Below, one piece after another: positions 8,255 to 15,576 of a stretch of 64,000 bases of DNA. Under the pieces are notes generated by a model. It worked only from the letters and a program-made list of their open reading frames with translations. It was not told the DNA's origin and ran no database searches. This DNA is from Microbacterium sp. MPKO10 (GTDB lineage: Bacteria; Actinomycetota; Actinomycetes; Actinomycetales; Microbacteriaceae): assembly GCF_026107415.2 (NCBI RefSeq), contig NZ_JAPCHX010000001.1, positions 434,001 through 498,000 of the forward strand, in the 5' to 3' direction. The position numbers and the translations under genes were made by a program. Position 1 is the stretch's first letter. Every line of letters begins with the position of its first letter.

Positions 8255-8698
8255 TCAGCGACCGAACAGTTTCGCCCAGAAGCCGCGATGTCGCGTCCAA
8301 CCATGCGCTTCGACAACGTCTTTGATCGCGTTCCCCACCTCGGTTGAGCGGAACGTGTCTGAACTGCTTCCGCCGGAACCGAAGGAGAAGCTCTTGTTCA
8401 CGCTTGTCGAGGAACCCGAGAACTTCTCGGTGGTGTCGGACGCAAAGTAGTTTGCTGTGCCCATTTCGCGCCCCCTCGCCTTGACATTCTCGATCTGCTG
8501 AAGTGAATACTCACCGGTACCAGGATCAAGCGTCACCTCAATGGTGAAGCGATGTTTCTCTTCACCCACGGCACCGACAAGCACGCCCTTGTAGTGACGG
8601 TGCACCTGCACTGTCGTGTCGTCCACGACCTCCACCTCATACGTGCCTTCAGCGGCCAGGTGCTGAAGCGCGTCACGTGTCTCTGCGATGTTCGGCAT
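8255..8698 (-). CDS. Hypothetical soluble protein with Ser/Gly-rich linker
   Basis: This 147-residue protein consists of an N-terminal alpha/beta part (helix to residue 17, then strands YEVEVVDDTTVQVHRHYKG and RFTIEVTLDPGTGEYSL), a low-complexity linker (SFSFGSGGSSSDTF) and a short amphipathic C-terminus (DVVEAHGWTRHRGFWAKLFGR). No signal peptide is visible. The function is not recognised. A ribosome site (GAGTGGA) lies just before the ATG. Confidence 0.6.
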   Translation of the reverse strand: MPNIAETRDALQHLAAEGTYEVEVVDDTTVQVHRHYKGVLVGAVGEEKHRFTIEVTLDPGTGEYSLQQIENVKARGREMGTANYFASDTTEKFSGSSTSVNKSFSFGSGGSSSDTFRSTEVGNAIKDVVEAHGWTRHRGFWAKLFGR

Positions 8699-8748
8699 GA
8701 TCCACTCCTCAATGATGTGTCACCTCGAGGATGCCACACGTGAGCAGA

Positions 8749-9549
8749 TCAGCGAGCCCGACGCATGCCCCTCGTTCCGATGACCAAGCCGACGATCGTG
8801 ATCACAGACGCCGCGACGAGACCACCAAGCACCGCAGGTGAGGCAAGATCCCCCGCAAAGAGCGCGCGCTCAGCCTCAAGGACATAGCCGATCGGGTTGA
8901 TCGCTGCGGCGACCTTCATCCACCCCGGACCGTCATCGATCGGCAGCAGCATGCCCGACAGGATGAGCAGCGGAAACAGCACTGTCTGGTGCACAAGCCA
9001 GAACATCCATTCGCGGCCCTCGACCGCGAGCGCGAGGCTGTAGCTCAGCGCTCCGAATCCGATGCCGAAGAGCGCCAGAATAATCAGGCCCACGATCAAG
9101 CCAGGGATGCTGATAGTGAAACCGAACGGCACGGCAACGAGTACGACGATGAGTCCCTGCGCCATCAACGGAACTACTTCCTTGAGCGCGCGCCCGATGA
9201 GCAGCGCGCTGCGCGAGAGCGGAGCAACGAGTGTGCGCTCGTGAGATCCCACCATGATGTCGTCGAGCAGGTTTGACCCCGTGGATCCGGTGCCGAACAG
9301 GGCAACCATGACAAGGATTCCGGGTACGAACCACTGCAGGGTGGCTTCGACCGGGGCATCTGTCGTCGCGACGAGCAGCGGGCCGAAGAGGCCGAGAAAG
9401 AAAAGCGGCTGCACAAGGCTGAAGATGAGGCTGAAAGGGTCGCGCAGCGTCGGGCGGAGTTCCCGCGCCACAACACTCGCAACGTCTGTGACGAAGCTCG
9501 TCGGCTTCGGTGCGATGAACTTCTCTGATGGGGAAATGGTGTCGGTCAT
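8749..9549 (-). CDS. ABC-2 type exporter permease (DrrB-like)
   Basis: About 266 residues with six hydrophobic segments. The regions SLIFSLVQPLFFLGLFGPLL, the cytoplasmic loop DDIMVGSHERTLVAPLSRSAL and the late NPIGYVLEAERALFAGD are characteristic of ABC2_membrane permeases of the daunorubicin-exporter type. The start chosen is the ATG at 9549, which has an AGGAGA site upstream; the frame extends to 9588 without a ribosome site. It follows the ATPase gene by 35 bp and both form one export system, divergent from the WYL regulator. Confidence 0.85.
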   Translation of the reverse strand: MTDTISPSEKFIAPKPTSFVTDVASVVARELRPTLRDPFSLIFSLVQPLFFLGLFGPLLVATTDAPVEATLQWFVPGILVMVALFGTGSTGSNLLDDIMVGSHERTLVAPLSRSALLIGRALKEVVPLMAQGLIVVLVAVPFGFTISIPGLIVGLIILALFGIGFGALSYSLALAVEGREWMFWLVHQTVLFPLLILSGMLLPIDDGPGWMKVAAAINPIGYVLEAERALFAGDLASPAVLGGLVAASVITIVGLVIGTRGMRRAR

Positions 9550-9584
9550 GATGTCTCCTCTGTGCGGCAAAACGTTGTGGTGGG

Positions 9585-10586
9585 TCATGCTGTCGGCACG
9601 GCGGGGCGCTCGGCAGCATCCGGAATCGTCCCGTGGGCCGCCCCCTCTTCGCGCAGGCTCCGGCCGGTGAGCGAGAGAAAGACGTCGTCGAGAGTGGGGC
9701 GGCGGTATTCGGCGCTCTCAGCGCGCAGACCGGCTGAATCCAGCTGTCTCAGAAGTTGCGGCACCGCATGTTCTCCCGCGTCGCTGGCGAACGTGACGGC
9801 CTGGCCAGAAGCCTCGCCGCCGATTTGGACGGCGGCCGCGCGAGCATCCTCCCCAGTTTCAAATCCGAGGGTCACCGTGTCACCAGCGAGTCCGCGCTTG
9901 AGCGCCGTCGCCGTTCCATCGGCGATGATCTCGCCGTGGTCCATCACCATGACGCGCTCAGCGAGTTGATCTGCCTCGTCGAGGTAGTGAGTGGTCAGAA
10001 AGATGGTGGTTCCGGTGCGGTCGCGCAGCTCGAGGATGTGCTGCCACAGGTTCGCCCTGCTGTGCGGATCAAGACCGGTAGACGGCTCGTCAAGGAAGAG
10101 CAGGGCAGGTGCGTGGATGAGCCCGAGGGCGATGTCGAGCCGTCGACGTTGACCGCCAGAGAGCGACTGCACCTGTCGCGTCGCAACAGCCACGAGCTCA
10201 AGAGATTCAAGAAGCTCGTCGATGCGATCCCGGGTCTCACGACGGCCGAGCCCGTAGAAGGCACCTTGACTGCGCAACTCATCGCGCACGCGTTGGCTGT
10301 TCGAGGCCGAGGAGCGCTGACCGATGTAGCCGATTCGGCGACGCACCTCCCCCGGCTCTCGTGCGATGGAATGGCCGGCAACCTCGGCCTCACCCGCGCT
10401 GGGTGGAAGCAGCGTCGTCAGCATGCGAAGCGTCGTGGACTTGCCTGCACCGTTGGGGCCGAGAAATGCGACGAGTTCACCTGCCTCGACGTCAAGATCG
10501 ACGCCGCGAACGGCTTCGACGGGGCCGCCTTTCGCGGGGAATGTCTTTCGAAGGCCACGTGCAGTGATCATGGTTTCTGTGCTCAT
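9585..10586 (-). CDS. ABC exporter ATP-binding protein (DrrA-like)
   Basis: The 333-residue product has Walker A (GPNGAGKST), the Q-loop (GYIGQRSSAS), the signature LSGGQRRR, Walker B (LLFLDEPSTGLD) and the H-loop (TTHYLDEADQLAERV). The C-terminal 80 residues, ending in RRPTLDDVFLSLTGRSLREE, match the DrrA C-terminal domain that contacts the permease. The start at 10586 is preferred over 10616 because the family begins just before the first strand. The gene is first in a two-gene export operon whose promoter region is shared with the WYL regulator. The substrate may be a drug or lipid-like compound. Confidence 0.88.
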   Translation of the reverse strand: MSTETMITARGLRKTFPAKGGPVEAVRGVDLDVEAGELVAFLGPNGAGKSTTLRMLTTLLPPSAGEAEVAGHSIAREPGEVRRRIGYIGQRSSASNSQRVRDELRSQGAFYGLGRRETRDRIDELLESLELVAVATRQVQSLSGGQRRRLDIALGLIHAPALLFLDEPSTGLDPHSRANLWQHILELRDRTGTTIFLTTHYLDEADQLAERVMVMDHGEIIADGTATALKRGLAGDTVTLGFETGEDARAAAVQIGGEASGQAVTFASDAGEHAVPQLLRQLDSAGLRAESAEYRRPTLDDVFLSLTGRSLREEGAAHGTIPDAAERPAVPTA

Positions 10587-10610
10587 GAGCCCCACTTTGC
10601 TCTCGATATA

Positions 10611-10625
10611 GGACACTTTCTGTCC
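10611..10625. promoter_or_regulatory. Inverted repeat between ABC exporter and WYL regulator
   Basis: GGACA-N5-TGTCC forms a perfect 5-bp inverted repeat, extended imperfectly by TATA on both sides. It lies in the 61-bp divergent spacer, 22 bp before the regulator ATG. It is a candidate operator for the WYL protein controlling both directions. Confidence 0.4.
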
Positions 10626-10647
10626 TTATAGGAACGAGAATGGAGAC

Positions 10648-11619
10648 ATGGCCGAAACAACGTCACGCACGCTCGATCTGCTCTCGCTGTTGCAGAGTCA
10701 CCGCCACTGGTCGGCGCGCGAACTTGCTGAACGACTCGAGGTGAGCCGGCGCACACTCCGTCGCGATATCGAGCGCCTTCGAGAGCTCGGGTACAGCATT
10801 GACGCGACGCGCGGGGCCGTCGGCGGTTACCGCCTCGAGGCCGGAACCGGGCTGCCGCCTCTGCTGCTGAGCGACGACGAGGGCGTGGCGATTGCGATCG
10901 GCCTTCGGTCGCAGGCAACTGCGGGACTTCAAGGCGCCGAGCACACAACGGTGAGCGCACTCGCAAAGATCGAGCAGGTGCTTCCCGCCACGCTGCGCCG
11001 ACGGGTCGAGGCGCTGCAGTCGCACGCCACAGCCTCTCCAGAGCAGGGTCCCCCGGTCGCCGCCGAGCTTCTCGGCCTGCTTGCCCTGTGCTGCCGCGAC
11101 AGTGAGCGCATTCGATTCGACTACACGGATGCCGCCGGCCGCGCATCCGCCCGGTCAGCTGAACCTCACCGCCTCGTTCCTCTGGCCAGGCGGTGGTATC
11201 TGCTCGCCTGGGATCGCGATCGCGATGCCTGGCGCACCTTCCGCGTCGATCGTATCGGCAACCTGTTTCAGACGCGTGTGCGATTCGATCCGCGGCCGCT
11301 CGACGAGCGCGAGTCAGAGCAGCTCGTGCGCGACTCTGTTCGCTTCAGATCGACGTCGCTCTCGACAACGCTGCGCATTTCCGCACCTCTTGCCGTTGTC
11401 GCCCATGAGCTGGGGTGGTGGGCGCGCGATGCAGTCGCCTCCGGTGAGAACACGACGATTCTGCCCGTCGAAGCCGAAAGCATCGACGCCCTCGTCTCAG
11501 GACTCACCTGGATACCGTCTCACCTGCCGTACACCGTCGACGGGCCACCCGAACTGCTCCAACGCCTGCGCCAACAGGCCGAGCAGTTTGCCGCTGCCGC
11601 TCTTAACGTGCGTTCGTGA
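10648..11619 (+). CDS. WYL-domain transcriptional regulator (YafY family)
   Basis: The product has 323 residues. An N-terminal HTH_11 domain (residues 5-60: LLSLLQSHRHWSARELAERL, then VSRRTLRRDIERL) is followed by the WYL core (residues about 140-240; HRLVPLARRWYLLAWDRDRDAWRTFRVDRI is shown only as a landmark at 172-201) and a C-terminal WCX extension ending near PPELLQRLRQQAEQF. WYL regulators sense small ligands or nucleic acids. A GGAG site precedes the ATG. It is divergent from the DrrAB-like exporter and likely controls it. A degraded copy of its C-terminus sits at 12886-13014. Confidence 0.88.
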   Translation: MAETTSRTLDLLSLLQSHRHWSARELAERLEVSRRTLRRDIERLRELGYSIDATRGAVGGYRLEAGTGLPPLLLSDDEGVAIAIGLRSQATAGLQGAEHTTVSALAKIEQVLPATLRRRVEALQSHATASPEQGPPVAAELLGLLALCCRDSERIRFDYTDAAGRASARSAEPHRLVPLARRWYLLAWDRDRDAWRTFRVDRIGNLFQTRVRFDPRPLDERESEQLVRDSVRFRSTSLSTTLRISAPLAVVAHELGWWARDAVASGENTTILPVEAESIDALVSGLTWIPSHLPYTVDGPPELLQRLRQQAEQFAAAALNVRS

Positions 11620-11661
11620 CGCGGCACCACTCGCTAGACTCGATCGAATGCGAGGAACACG

Positions 11662-12003
11662 TTGGATCTAGCGCATTACTCCGGCGAACTGCTCGTCAAG
11701 CAGGGCGGTGCGAACCTGCAGCGCGGCGTCGAAGCCGTCGGCGGCAAGCTTATTCTCACCGATCGCCGACTCGTGTTCCGGTCTCACGGCATGAACATTC
11801 AGAACGCCGGCGTCGACATTCCTCTCACTGATGTGACCGGGCTCGCCAAGGCGTGGACCAAAGTGTTCGGTGCGATTCCCCTCGTCCCCAACAGCATTGT
11901 CGTGCACACGGCGGCCGGCATTGATTTCTCGTTCGTCGTGATGGGCGGCCGCGGCACCTGGATCAGCGCGATTGAGGCCTGTCTGCCGACAGCATCCGCT
12001 TAG
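11662..12003 (+). CDS. GRAM/PH-like domain protein
   Basis: This 113-residue protein carries GGKLILTDRRLVFRSHGMN and VDIPLTDVTGLAKA, the strand pattern of bacterial GRAM (PH-fold) domains in which LxLTxxRLxF is diagnostic. It starts at TTG 11662 preceded by GAGGAA. Such proteins are thought to bind lipids or membranes. No membrane segment is seen. It lies between the WYL gene and the convergent SUMF1-domain gene, 13 bp from the latter's stop. Confidence 0.7.
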   Translation: MDLAHYSGELLVKQGGANLQRGVEAVGGKLILTDRRLVFRSHGMNIQNAGVDIPLTDVTGLAKAWTKVFGAIPLVPNSIVVHTAAGIDFSFVVMGGRGTWISAIEACLPTASA

Positions 12004-12016
12004 GCACTCGGCTCGT

Positions 12017-12796
12017 TCAGCTCAGTAGATCGCGATGCGGGGTCCAGCCGACGGGGAGCGTGCCCCGCACGTCGGCCCGGCGGCGATCTACCTCGGCCGA
12101 CCACCCCTGCGCGGCGCCAGATCCAGAAGAGCCGACAGCACCGCGGGCAACACGGAAGCCGACGTCGTCGATGACAGCATCCGGAGCGCTCCCCCGCCGC
12201 ACAGACGCGCGCACGCTCCACGCCGGGTCGGCGAACCCTCCGCCCCGAAGGCTGCGATAGTCCGCGTACCTCGCTGTGTCGGCGAAGTTCCAGCACCATT
12301 CCCACACGTTGCCGAGCATGTCGTGCAGCCCGAAGTCATTTGCCGCTTTTCGGGCGACAGGCTGAGGCGAATCCCGCTCATCAAGAATCGTCCACGCAAT
12401 CTGCGCGAGTTCGCCGTAGTGTGGCCCCGAAATGCCGGCGCGGCAGGCGAATTCCCACTCGGCCTCGGTCGGCAGTCGATACCCCTCAGACGCGACATCC
12501 CACCTCACGTGACGACCATCGATCTCATATGCGGGGCGCAGGCCCGCAGAATCCGATGCCCTGTTGCACCAGGCAACGGCATCAAACCAGGTGACCGGAT
12601 GCTGCGGAACGTGCGCACTCGCGTCGTCGACGTCTCCCTGTCGTGCCGTTTCGTCGAGCGCCACATACTGCCACATCGTTACGGGAGTCGCGGCCAGTGC
12701 GAATGGGCGCAGCGTGGCGATGCGAGACGCGCCGCTTCGCGCGTCTCGCATCGCCAGCTCGCCGCCAGGGATCGACCGCATTGTGGGCGGGTTCAT
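12017..12796 (-). CDS. SUMF1/FGE-sulfatase-domain protein lacking the catalytic Cys
   Basis: The 259-residue product has the full order of the formylglycine-generating-enzyme fold: IPGGELAMRDA, HPVTWFDAVAWCNRASD, GYRLPTEAEWEFACRAG, LHDMLGNVWEWCWN and SLRGGGFADPAWSVRASVRRG. In authentic FGE the last block carries the redox Cys (RGGSW-x-C type); here that position has no Cys, so sulfatase activation is unlikely. The fold is also used in EgtB, PvdO and kinase-associated proteins, whose metal sites differ. It starts at ATG 12796 behind a TAGGCT -10 element and is probably leaderless. No sulfatase gene is nearby. Confidence 0.8.
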   Translation of the reverse strand: MNPPTMRSIPGGELAMRDARSGASRIATLRPFALAATPVTMWQYVALDETARQGDVDDASAHVPQHPVTWFDAVAWCNRASDSAGLRPAYEIDGRHVRWDVASEGYRLPTEAEWEFACRAGISGPHYGELAQIAWTILDERDSPQPVARKAANDFGLHDMLGNVWEWCWNFADTARYADYRSLRGGGFADPAWSVRASVRRGSAPDAVIDDVGFRVARGAVGSSGSGAAQGWSAEVDRRRADVRGTLPVGWTPHRDLLS

Positions 12797-12802
12797 GCCG
12801 CA

Positions 12803-12808
12803 AGCCTA
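12803..12808 (-). promoter_or_regulatory. -10 element TAGGCT for leaderless SUMF1-domain gene
   Basis: On the minus strand TAGGCT is followed by 6 nt (TGCGGC) and the ATG at 12796. Confidence 0.45.
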
Positions 12809-12885
12809 TGCGCGACGCACGTCCCGGCATCGAGTGTGACGCACGTCGGTCAGCGCGCGAGCCTGAAGAAATCGCGGATGTCCCC

Positions 12886-13014
12886 CTCTCGGGACTCACC
12901 TGGATACCAGCTCACCTGTCCTATTCCGTCGATGGGCCGCCCAAATTGCTCGAACACCTGCGCCAACAGGCCGAGCAGTTTTCTGCAGCCGCTCTCGGCG
13001 CTGAAGCGTAAGCG
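12886..13014 (+). pseudogene. Relic of a second WYL regulator (C-terminal 42 codons)
   Basis: The stretch LSGLTWIPAHLSYSVDGPP followed by KLLEHLRQQAEQFSAAAL matches the C-terminus of the WYL regulator at 11494-11601 (VSGLTWIPSHLPYTVDGPP, then ELLQRLRQQAEQFAAAAL) almost residue for residue, and the DNA is also clearly similar. It ends in its own TAA. The 5' part is missing: upstream sequence is unrelated to the regulator apart from a possible short EPEEIADV stretch. It is therefore the remains of a duplicated or exchanged paralogue, directly in front of the attenuator. Confidence 0.75.
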
Positions 13015-13031
13015 GGTATATGCTTCCATCC

Positions 13032-13094
13032 ATGCAGCTGTTTCAGATTCAGGTCACGACGACGCCGGTATGCTCCGGCGCCGCTGGCCTCTGA
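13032..13094 (+). CDS. Threonine-rich leader peptide (20 aa) of the ThrRS-like gene
   Basis: ATG 13032 opens a 20-codon frame ending at TGA 13092-13094. It contains three consecutive ACG threonine codons (13056-13064; VTTTP) followed immediately by a hairpin and an intrinsic terminator. A TATGCT hexamer at 13019-13024 ends 7 nt before the ATG, so the leader could be translated leaderless. Stalling at the Thr codons when charged tRNA-Thr is low is the expected sensor of a transcription attenuator. The peptide itself need have no function. Confidence 0.6.
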   Translation: MQLFQIQVTTTPVCSGAAGL

Positions 13095-13141
13095 CATCTG
13101 CAGAGTCATATTCGCCCCGGAGTTCACCTCCGGGGCTTTTT
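13063..13141 (+). terminator. Attenuator: pause hairpin, antiterminator and intrinsic terminator
   Basis: CGCCGG (13063-13068) pairs with CCGGCG (13075-13080) as a pause hairpin starting in the last Thr codon. The terminator is GCCCCGGAG (13114-13122), loop TTCAC, CTCCGGGGC (13128-13136), then five T. CTCCGG at 13073-13078 is complementary to CCGGAG at 13117-13122 and can form an antiterminator. A ribosome stalled on the Thr codons would block the pause hairpin and favour the antiterminator; a ribosome reaching the leader stop would cover 13073-13078 and let the terminator form. This matches classical amino-acid attenuation. Confidence 0.7.
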
Positions 13142-13185
13142 GTTGCACCCCCGGATGTTCTCTCTCATCACTGGAGGTAAAACAG

Positions 13186-14421
13186 ATGGACGTCGATCAC
13201 CGCGATCTCAATCGCACGATGAAGCTTTACTCAACGAGCCCTCTTGCGGGCGCGGGACTTCCCCTCTGGCTGCCCGCAGGCGCCGCCATTCGCTCCGAAC
13301 TGCAAAAGCTGGCCGAAGATCTTGCGCGCGACGATGGCTGCGTTGGCGTCTACTCGCCGGTCTTGGGGAAGCGCGAGCTCTTCGAGCGTTCAGGGCATCT
13401 CGCCAAGTTCGCAGACGACATGTTCCCGCCGATGAGGCTGGGAGGCGATGACGTCATGCTGCGTCCGGCGAACTGCCCCCATCATGCGCTCATCTACGCC
13501 GCCGAACGCCATTCGTACCGAGAGCTTCCCCTTCGACTCAATGAGCTCGCATCAATGTTCCGTGCCGAACGCTCCGGCGTGGTCTCGGGCCTCACCCGGG
13601 TGCGTGAGATCCATTTGGACGACACCCATGTGTTCTGCCGCCCGGATCAGGTGGCGGACGAGGTGGCACGCGCACTTCGAGCCGCGCTTGAGGCGCAGGC
13701 GATTCTCGGGCTTCCCGTGGATGACATTCGCCTCTCGCTCCGAGACGATTCGGATGCCTGGCTCGGCACCGCCGAGCAGTGGAACGATGCCCAGAATGCT
13801 CTTCGTGAGGGCGCCAGCCGGGTGCTCGCCTCACGCGGCGCTGTTCTCGTCGAGGCACCGGGCGAGGCGGCGTTCTACGGGCCGAAACTCGATCTGCAGA
13901 TCCGGAACGATGCGGGTCACGAAGAAACCATCGCCACCGTGCAGCTGGACTTCAACCAGCCCGAACGGTTCGACCTCACCTTCGTCGATGACCATGGCGA
14001 AGACAGCCGCGTCGTGATGATCCATCGAGGGACCGTCGGATCCATGGAACGTGTCACCGCCGCGCTCCTCGAACATCACAAGGGGCGCCTGCCATTCTGG
14101 CTTGCGCCCATGCATCTCACCGTGATTCCGATCTCTGCTCGCCACGATCCCGCAGCCCGAGCACTCGCTGATTCGGCCGTGGCAGCGGGCCTGCGCGCTC
14201 GCGTCGCATACGACGGGTCTCTCGGCGCACGCATCCGCGATGCACGCGACCGCCGCGATTCTGTGTTCGCGGTCATCGGGGACGACGAGATCGCTGATGG
14301 CGCCGTCGCCGTCACCGACGTCGCTGCCGGCTATCGCGGTTGCGTGCCGCTCAACGACCTCGTCGAACGCGCACGGCTCGCGCATCAACGTCGAGACACG
14401 CAGGTGCACTGGCCACGCTGA
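13186..14421 (+). CDS. Truncated threonyl-tRNA-synthetase-like protein (catalytic core plus anticodon domain)
   Basis: The 411-residue product starts directly at the class II core and lacks the TGS and editing (N2) domains of the usual 640-690-residue ThrRS. Motif 2 and zinc-site residues are present: Cys97 in LRPANCPHH, His148 in DDTHVFC and His279 in MIHRGTVGSMER. TVQLDFNQPERFDLTF is typical of ThrRS. Residues 300-411 resemble the anticodon-binding domain (LTVIPISARHDPAARALADS). A GGAGG site precedes the ATG. The upstream Thr-codon leader and terminator argue that it is regulated by Thr-tRNA charging. It could be a stress or inhibitor-resistant second ThrRS, or a ThrRS-derived enzyme with another role. 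Confidence 0.82.
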   Translation: MDVDHRDLNRTMKLYSTSPLAGAGLPLWLPAGAAIRSELQKLAEDLARDDGCVGVYSPVLGKRELFERSGHLAKFADDMFPPMRLGGDDVMLRPANCPHHALIYAAERHSYRELPLRLNELASMFRAERSGVVSGLTRVREIHLDDTHVFCRPDQVADEVARALRAALEAQAILGLPVDDIRLSLRDDSDAWLGTAEQWNDAQNALREGASRVLASRGAVLVEAPGEAAFYGPKLDLQIRNDAGHEETIATVQLDFNQPERFDLTFVDDHGEDSRVVMIHRGTVGSMERVTAALLEHHKGRLPFWLAPMHLTVIPISARHDPAARALADSAVAAGLRARVAYDGSLGARIRDARDRRDSVFAVIGDDEIADGAVAVTDVAAGYRGCVPLNDLVERARLAHQRRDTQVHWPR

Positions 14422-14469
14422 AGCGAACTCAAGCGACGGGATGACCTACGTGCCCGCGGCCACACCTCG

Positions 14470-15252
14470 TCAGGGGTTCGGCGCGCCCAACAATCGTGAG
14501 ATTTCGTTCGCCGCAGCAACGGCCTGGGGAGCGAACTGCTCGATCGTGGTTCCCGGATGCTCGAGGGCGATCGACGACACCGACAACCCATGAGTGACGG
14601 CACCGGTGTGGTCGCGGATCGGCGCGGACACACACACAGTTCCGGGCTCGTTCTCGCTGAAGTCGAATCCGTAGCCGCGCGCACGGATATTCGCGAGCTC
14701 CGTTTTCAGCTCATCGGGATCGGTGATGGTGTTCTCGGTGCGCACCGGCAGCCCGACGGTGTCGATCAGATCGGCAAGCTTCTCATCTGACCAGTACGCC
14801 AAGACCACCTTGCCCATGCCCGTCGAATGCATCGGGATGCCGAGGCCGACACGTGAGCGCATGCGATACGGCTTCGACGCGTCCTTGCGGATCACATAGA
14901 CCATCTCATGGTCACTCGCGACGCCGACATGGATGGTGCAGTCGACCTCGGCGACGAGCCGATCGATGACGGGGCCCGCGATCTGCGAGATATCAACGCT
15001 TGAGAACGCGCGCCCCGCCAACGAGAGCAGATTCGGCCCGGCGCGGTAGCCGTCCTCGGCATCCCCCGCGATGTATTCCTGCTCAACCAGAATCTGCAGA
15101 AGACGGTGCACCGTCGCTTTCGCGAGTCCAGCCGTCTCGACGATGTCAGTGAACCGGGGTTCCCGCAGCGCCGCATCCAGCACTCGAAGCGTCTTCTCGC
15201 TCGCCCCGGCGCCGGGGGCGGGGGAGCGATCAACTTTTGACGATGTGTTCAT
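14470..15252 (-). CDS. IclR-family transcriptional regulator
   Basis: The 260-residue product has an N-terminal winged HTH (residues about 20-80; FTDIVETAGLAKATVHRLLQ) and an IclR effector domain with GIPMHSTGMGKVVLAYW and FSENEPGTVCVSAPIRD. The start at ATG 15252 overlaps the stop of a decayed upstream frame in a TGATG arrangement, suggesting it was once translated coupled to that gene. A TGGAAC-CTA-GTTCCA operator at 15505 and the divergent Zn-alcohol dehydrogenase/SDR genes suggest control of sugar-acid or polyol catabolism. Confidence 0.88.
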   Translation of the reverse strand: MNTSSKVDRSPAPGAGASEKTLRVLDAALREPRFTDIVETAGLAKATVHRLLQILVEQEYIAGDAEDGYRAGPNLLSLAGRAFSSVDISQIAGPVIDRLVAEVDCTIHVGVASDHEMVYVIRKDASKPYRMRSRVGLGIPMHSTGMGKVVLAYWSDEKLADLIDTVGLPVRTENTITDPDELKTELANIRARGYGFDFSENEPGTVCVSAPIRDHTGAVTHGLSVSSIALEHPGTTIEQFAPQAVAAANEISRLLGAPNP

Positions 15253-15438
15253 CACATGTTCAATTCTGCCTGGTTCTCACGCATTTCGGAGATCGGAACA
15301 GCATCCATGTCGTCAAATGATGGGTTCTCACCGGCCATCGCCCACACAGATGTGTAGTTTGACGAGCCTACGCCCGGGCGCAGCGACTGGGTCGATGAGG
15401 ACTGTTCCCGCAATTGCGCCGAGCTTTCTCTTGCGCAT
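15252..15438 (-). pseudogene. Decayed gene upstream of iclR, possibly a solute-binding lipoprotein remnant
   Basis: On the minus strand ATG 15438, preceded by a strong GAGGAGG site, opens with MRKRKLGAIAGTVLI, which looks like the start of a secretion signal, but the frame stops at 15328. A different frame on the same strand then reads through to a TGA at 15252 that overlaps the iclR start, giving a plausible acidic C-terminus (MAGENPSFDDMDAVPISEMR). The simplest reading is an internal deletion with frameshift that joined the two ends of one or two genes. Which family it was is not certain. Confidence 0.4.
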
Positions 15439-15504
15439 TGTTCCTCCTCGTTGAGTTGGGCGGCACTTGCACGAGTGCCGTTCTTCATGAGTACTATATG
15501 TGAA

Positions 15505-15519
15505 TGGAACCTAGTTCCA
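15505..15519. promoter_or_regulatory. IclR-type operator TGGAAC-CTA-GTTCCA
   Basis: A perfect 6+3+6 inverted repeat resembling the IclR-family consensus (TGGAAnnnnnTTCCA type). A weaker relative, TTGAACTTAGTTT, lies at 15537-15549 next to the ribosome site of the dehydrogenase gene. It is the likely binding site of the adjacent IclR protein. Confidence 0.5.
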
Positions 15520-15576
15520 CCACCCAGAAGTCCAAATTGAACTTAGTTTTATTTTCGCAAGGAGGCGAGAGCGACA

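Noticed and set aside
13020-13141. T-box riboswitch for the ThrRS-like gene
   Set aside because: No T-box consensus (TGG-containing bulge) or specifier stem is visible; the open leader frame with three Thr codons explains the region better.
2144-15358. Identical 15-mer CCCACACAGATGTGT near 2144 and 15343
   Set aside because: The two copies lie in unrelated contexts (an intergenic spacer and a decayed gene) and I see no third copy or partner gene; it may be chance.
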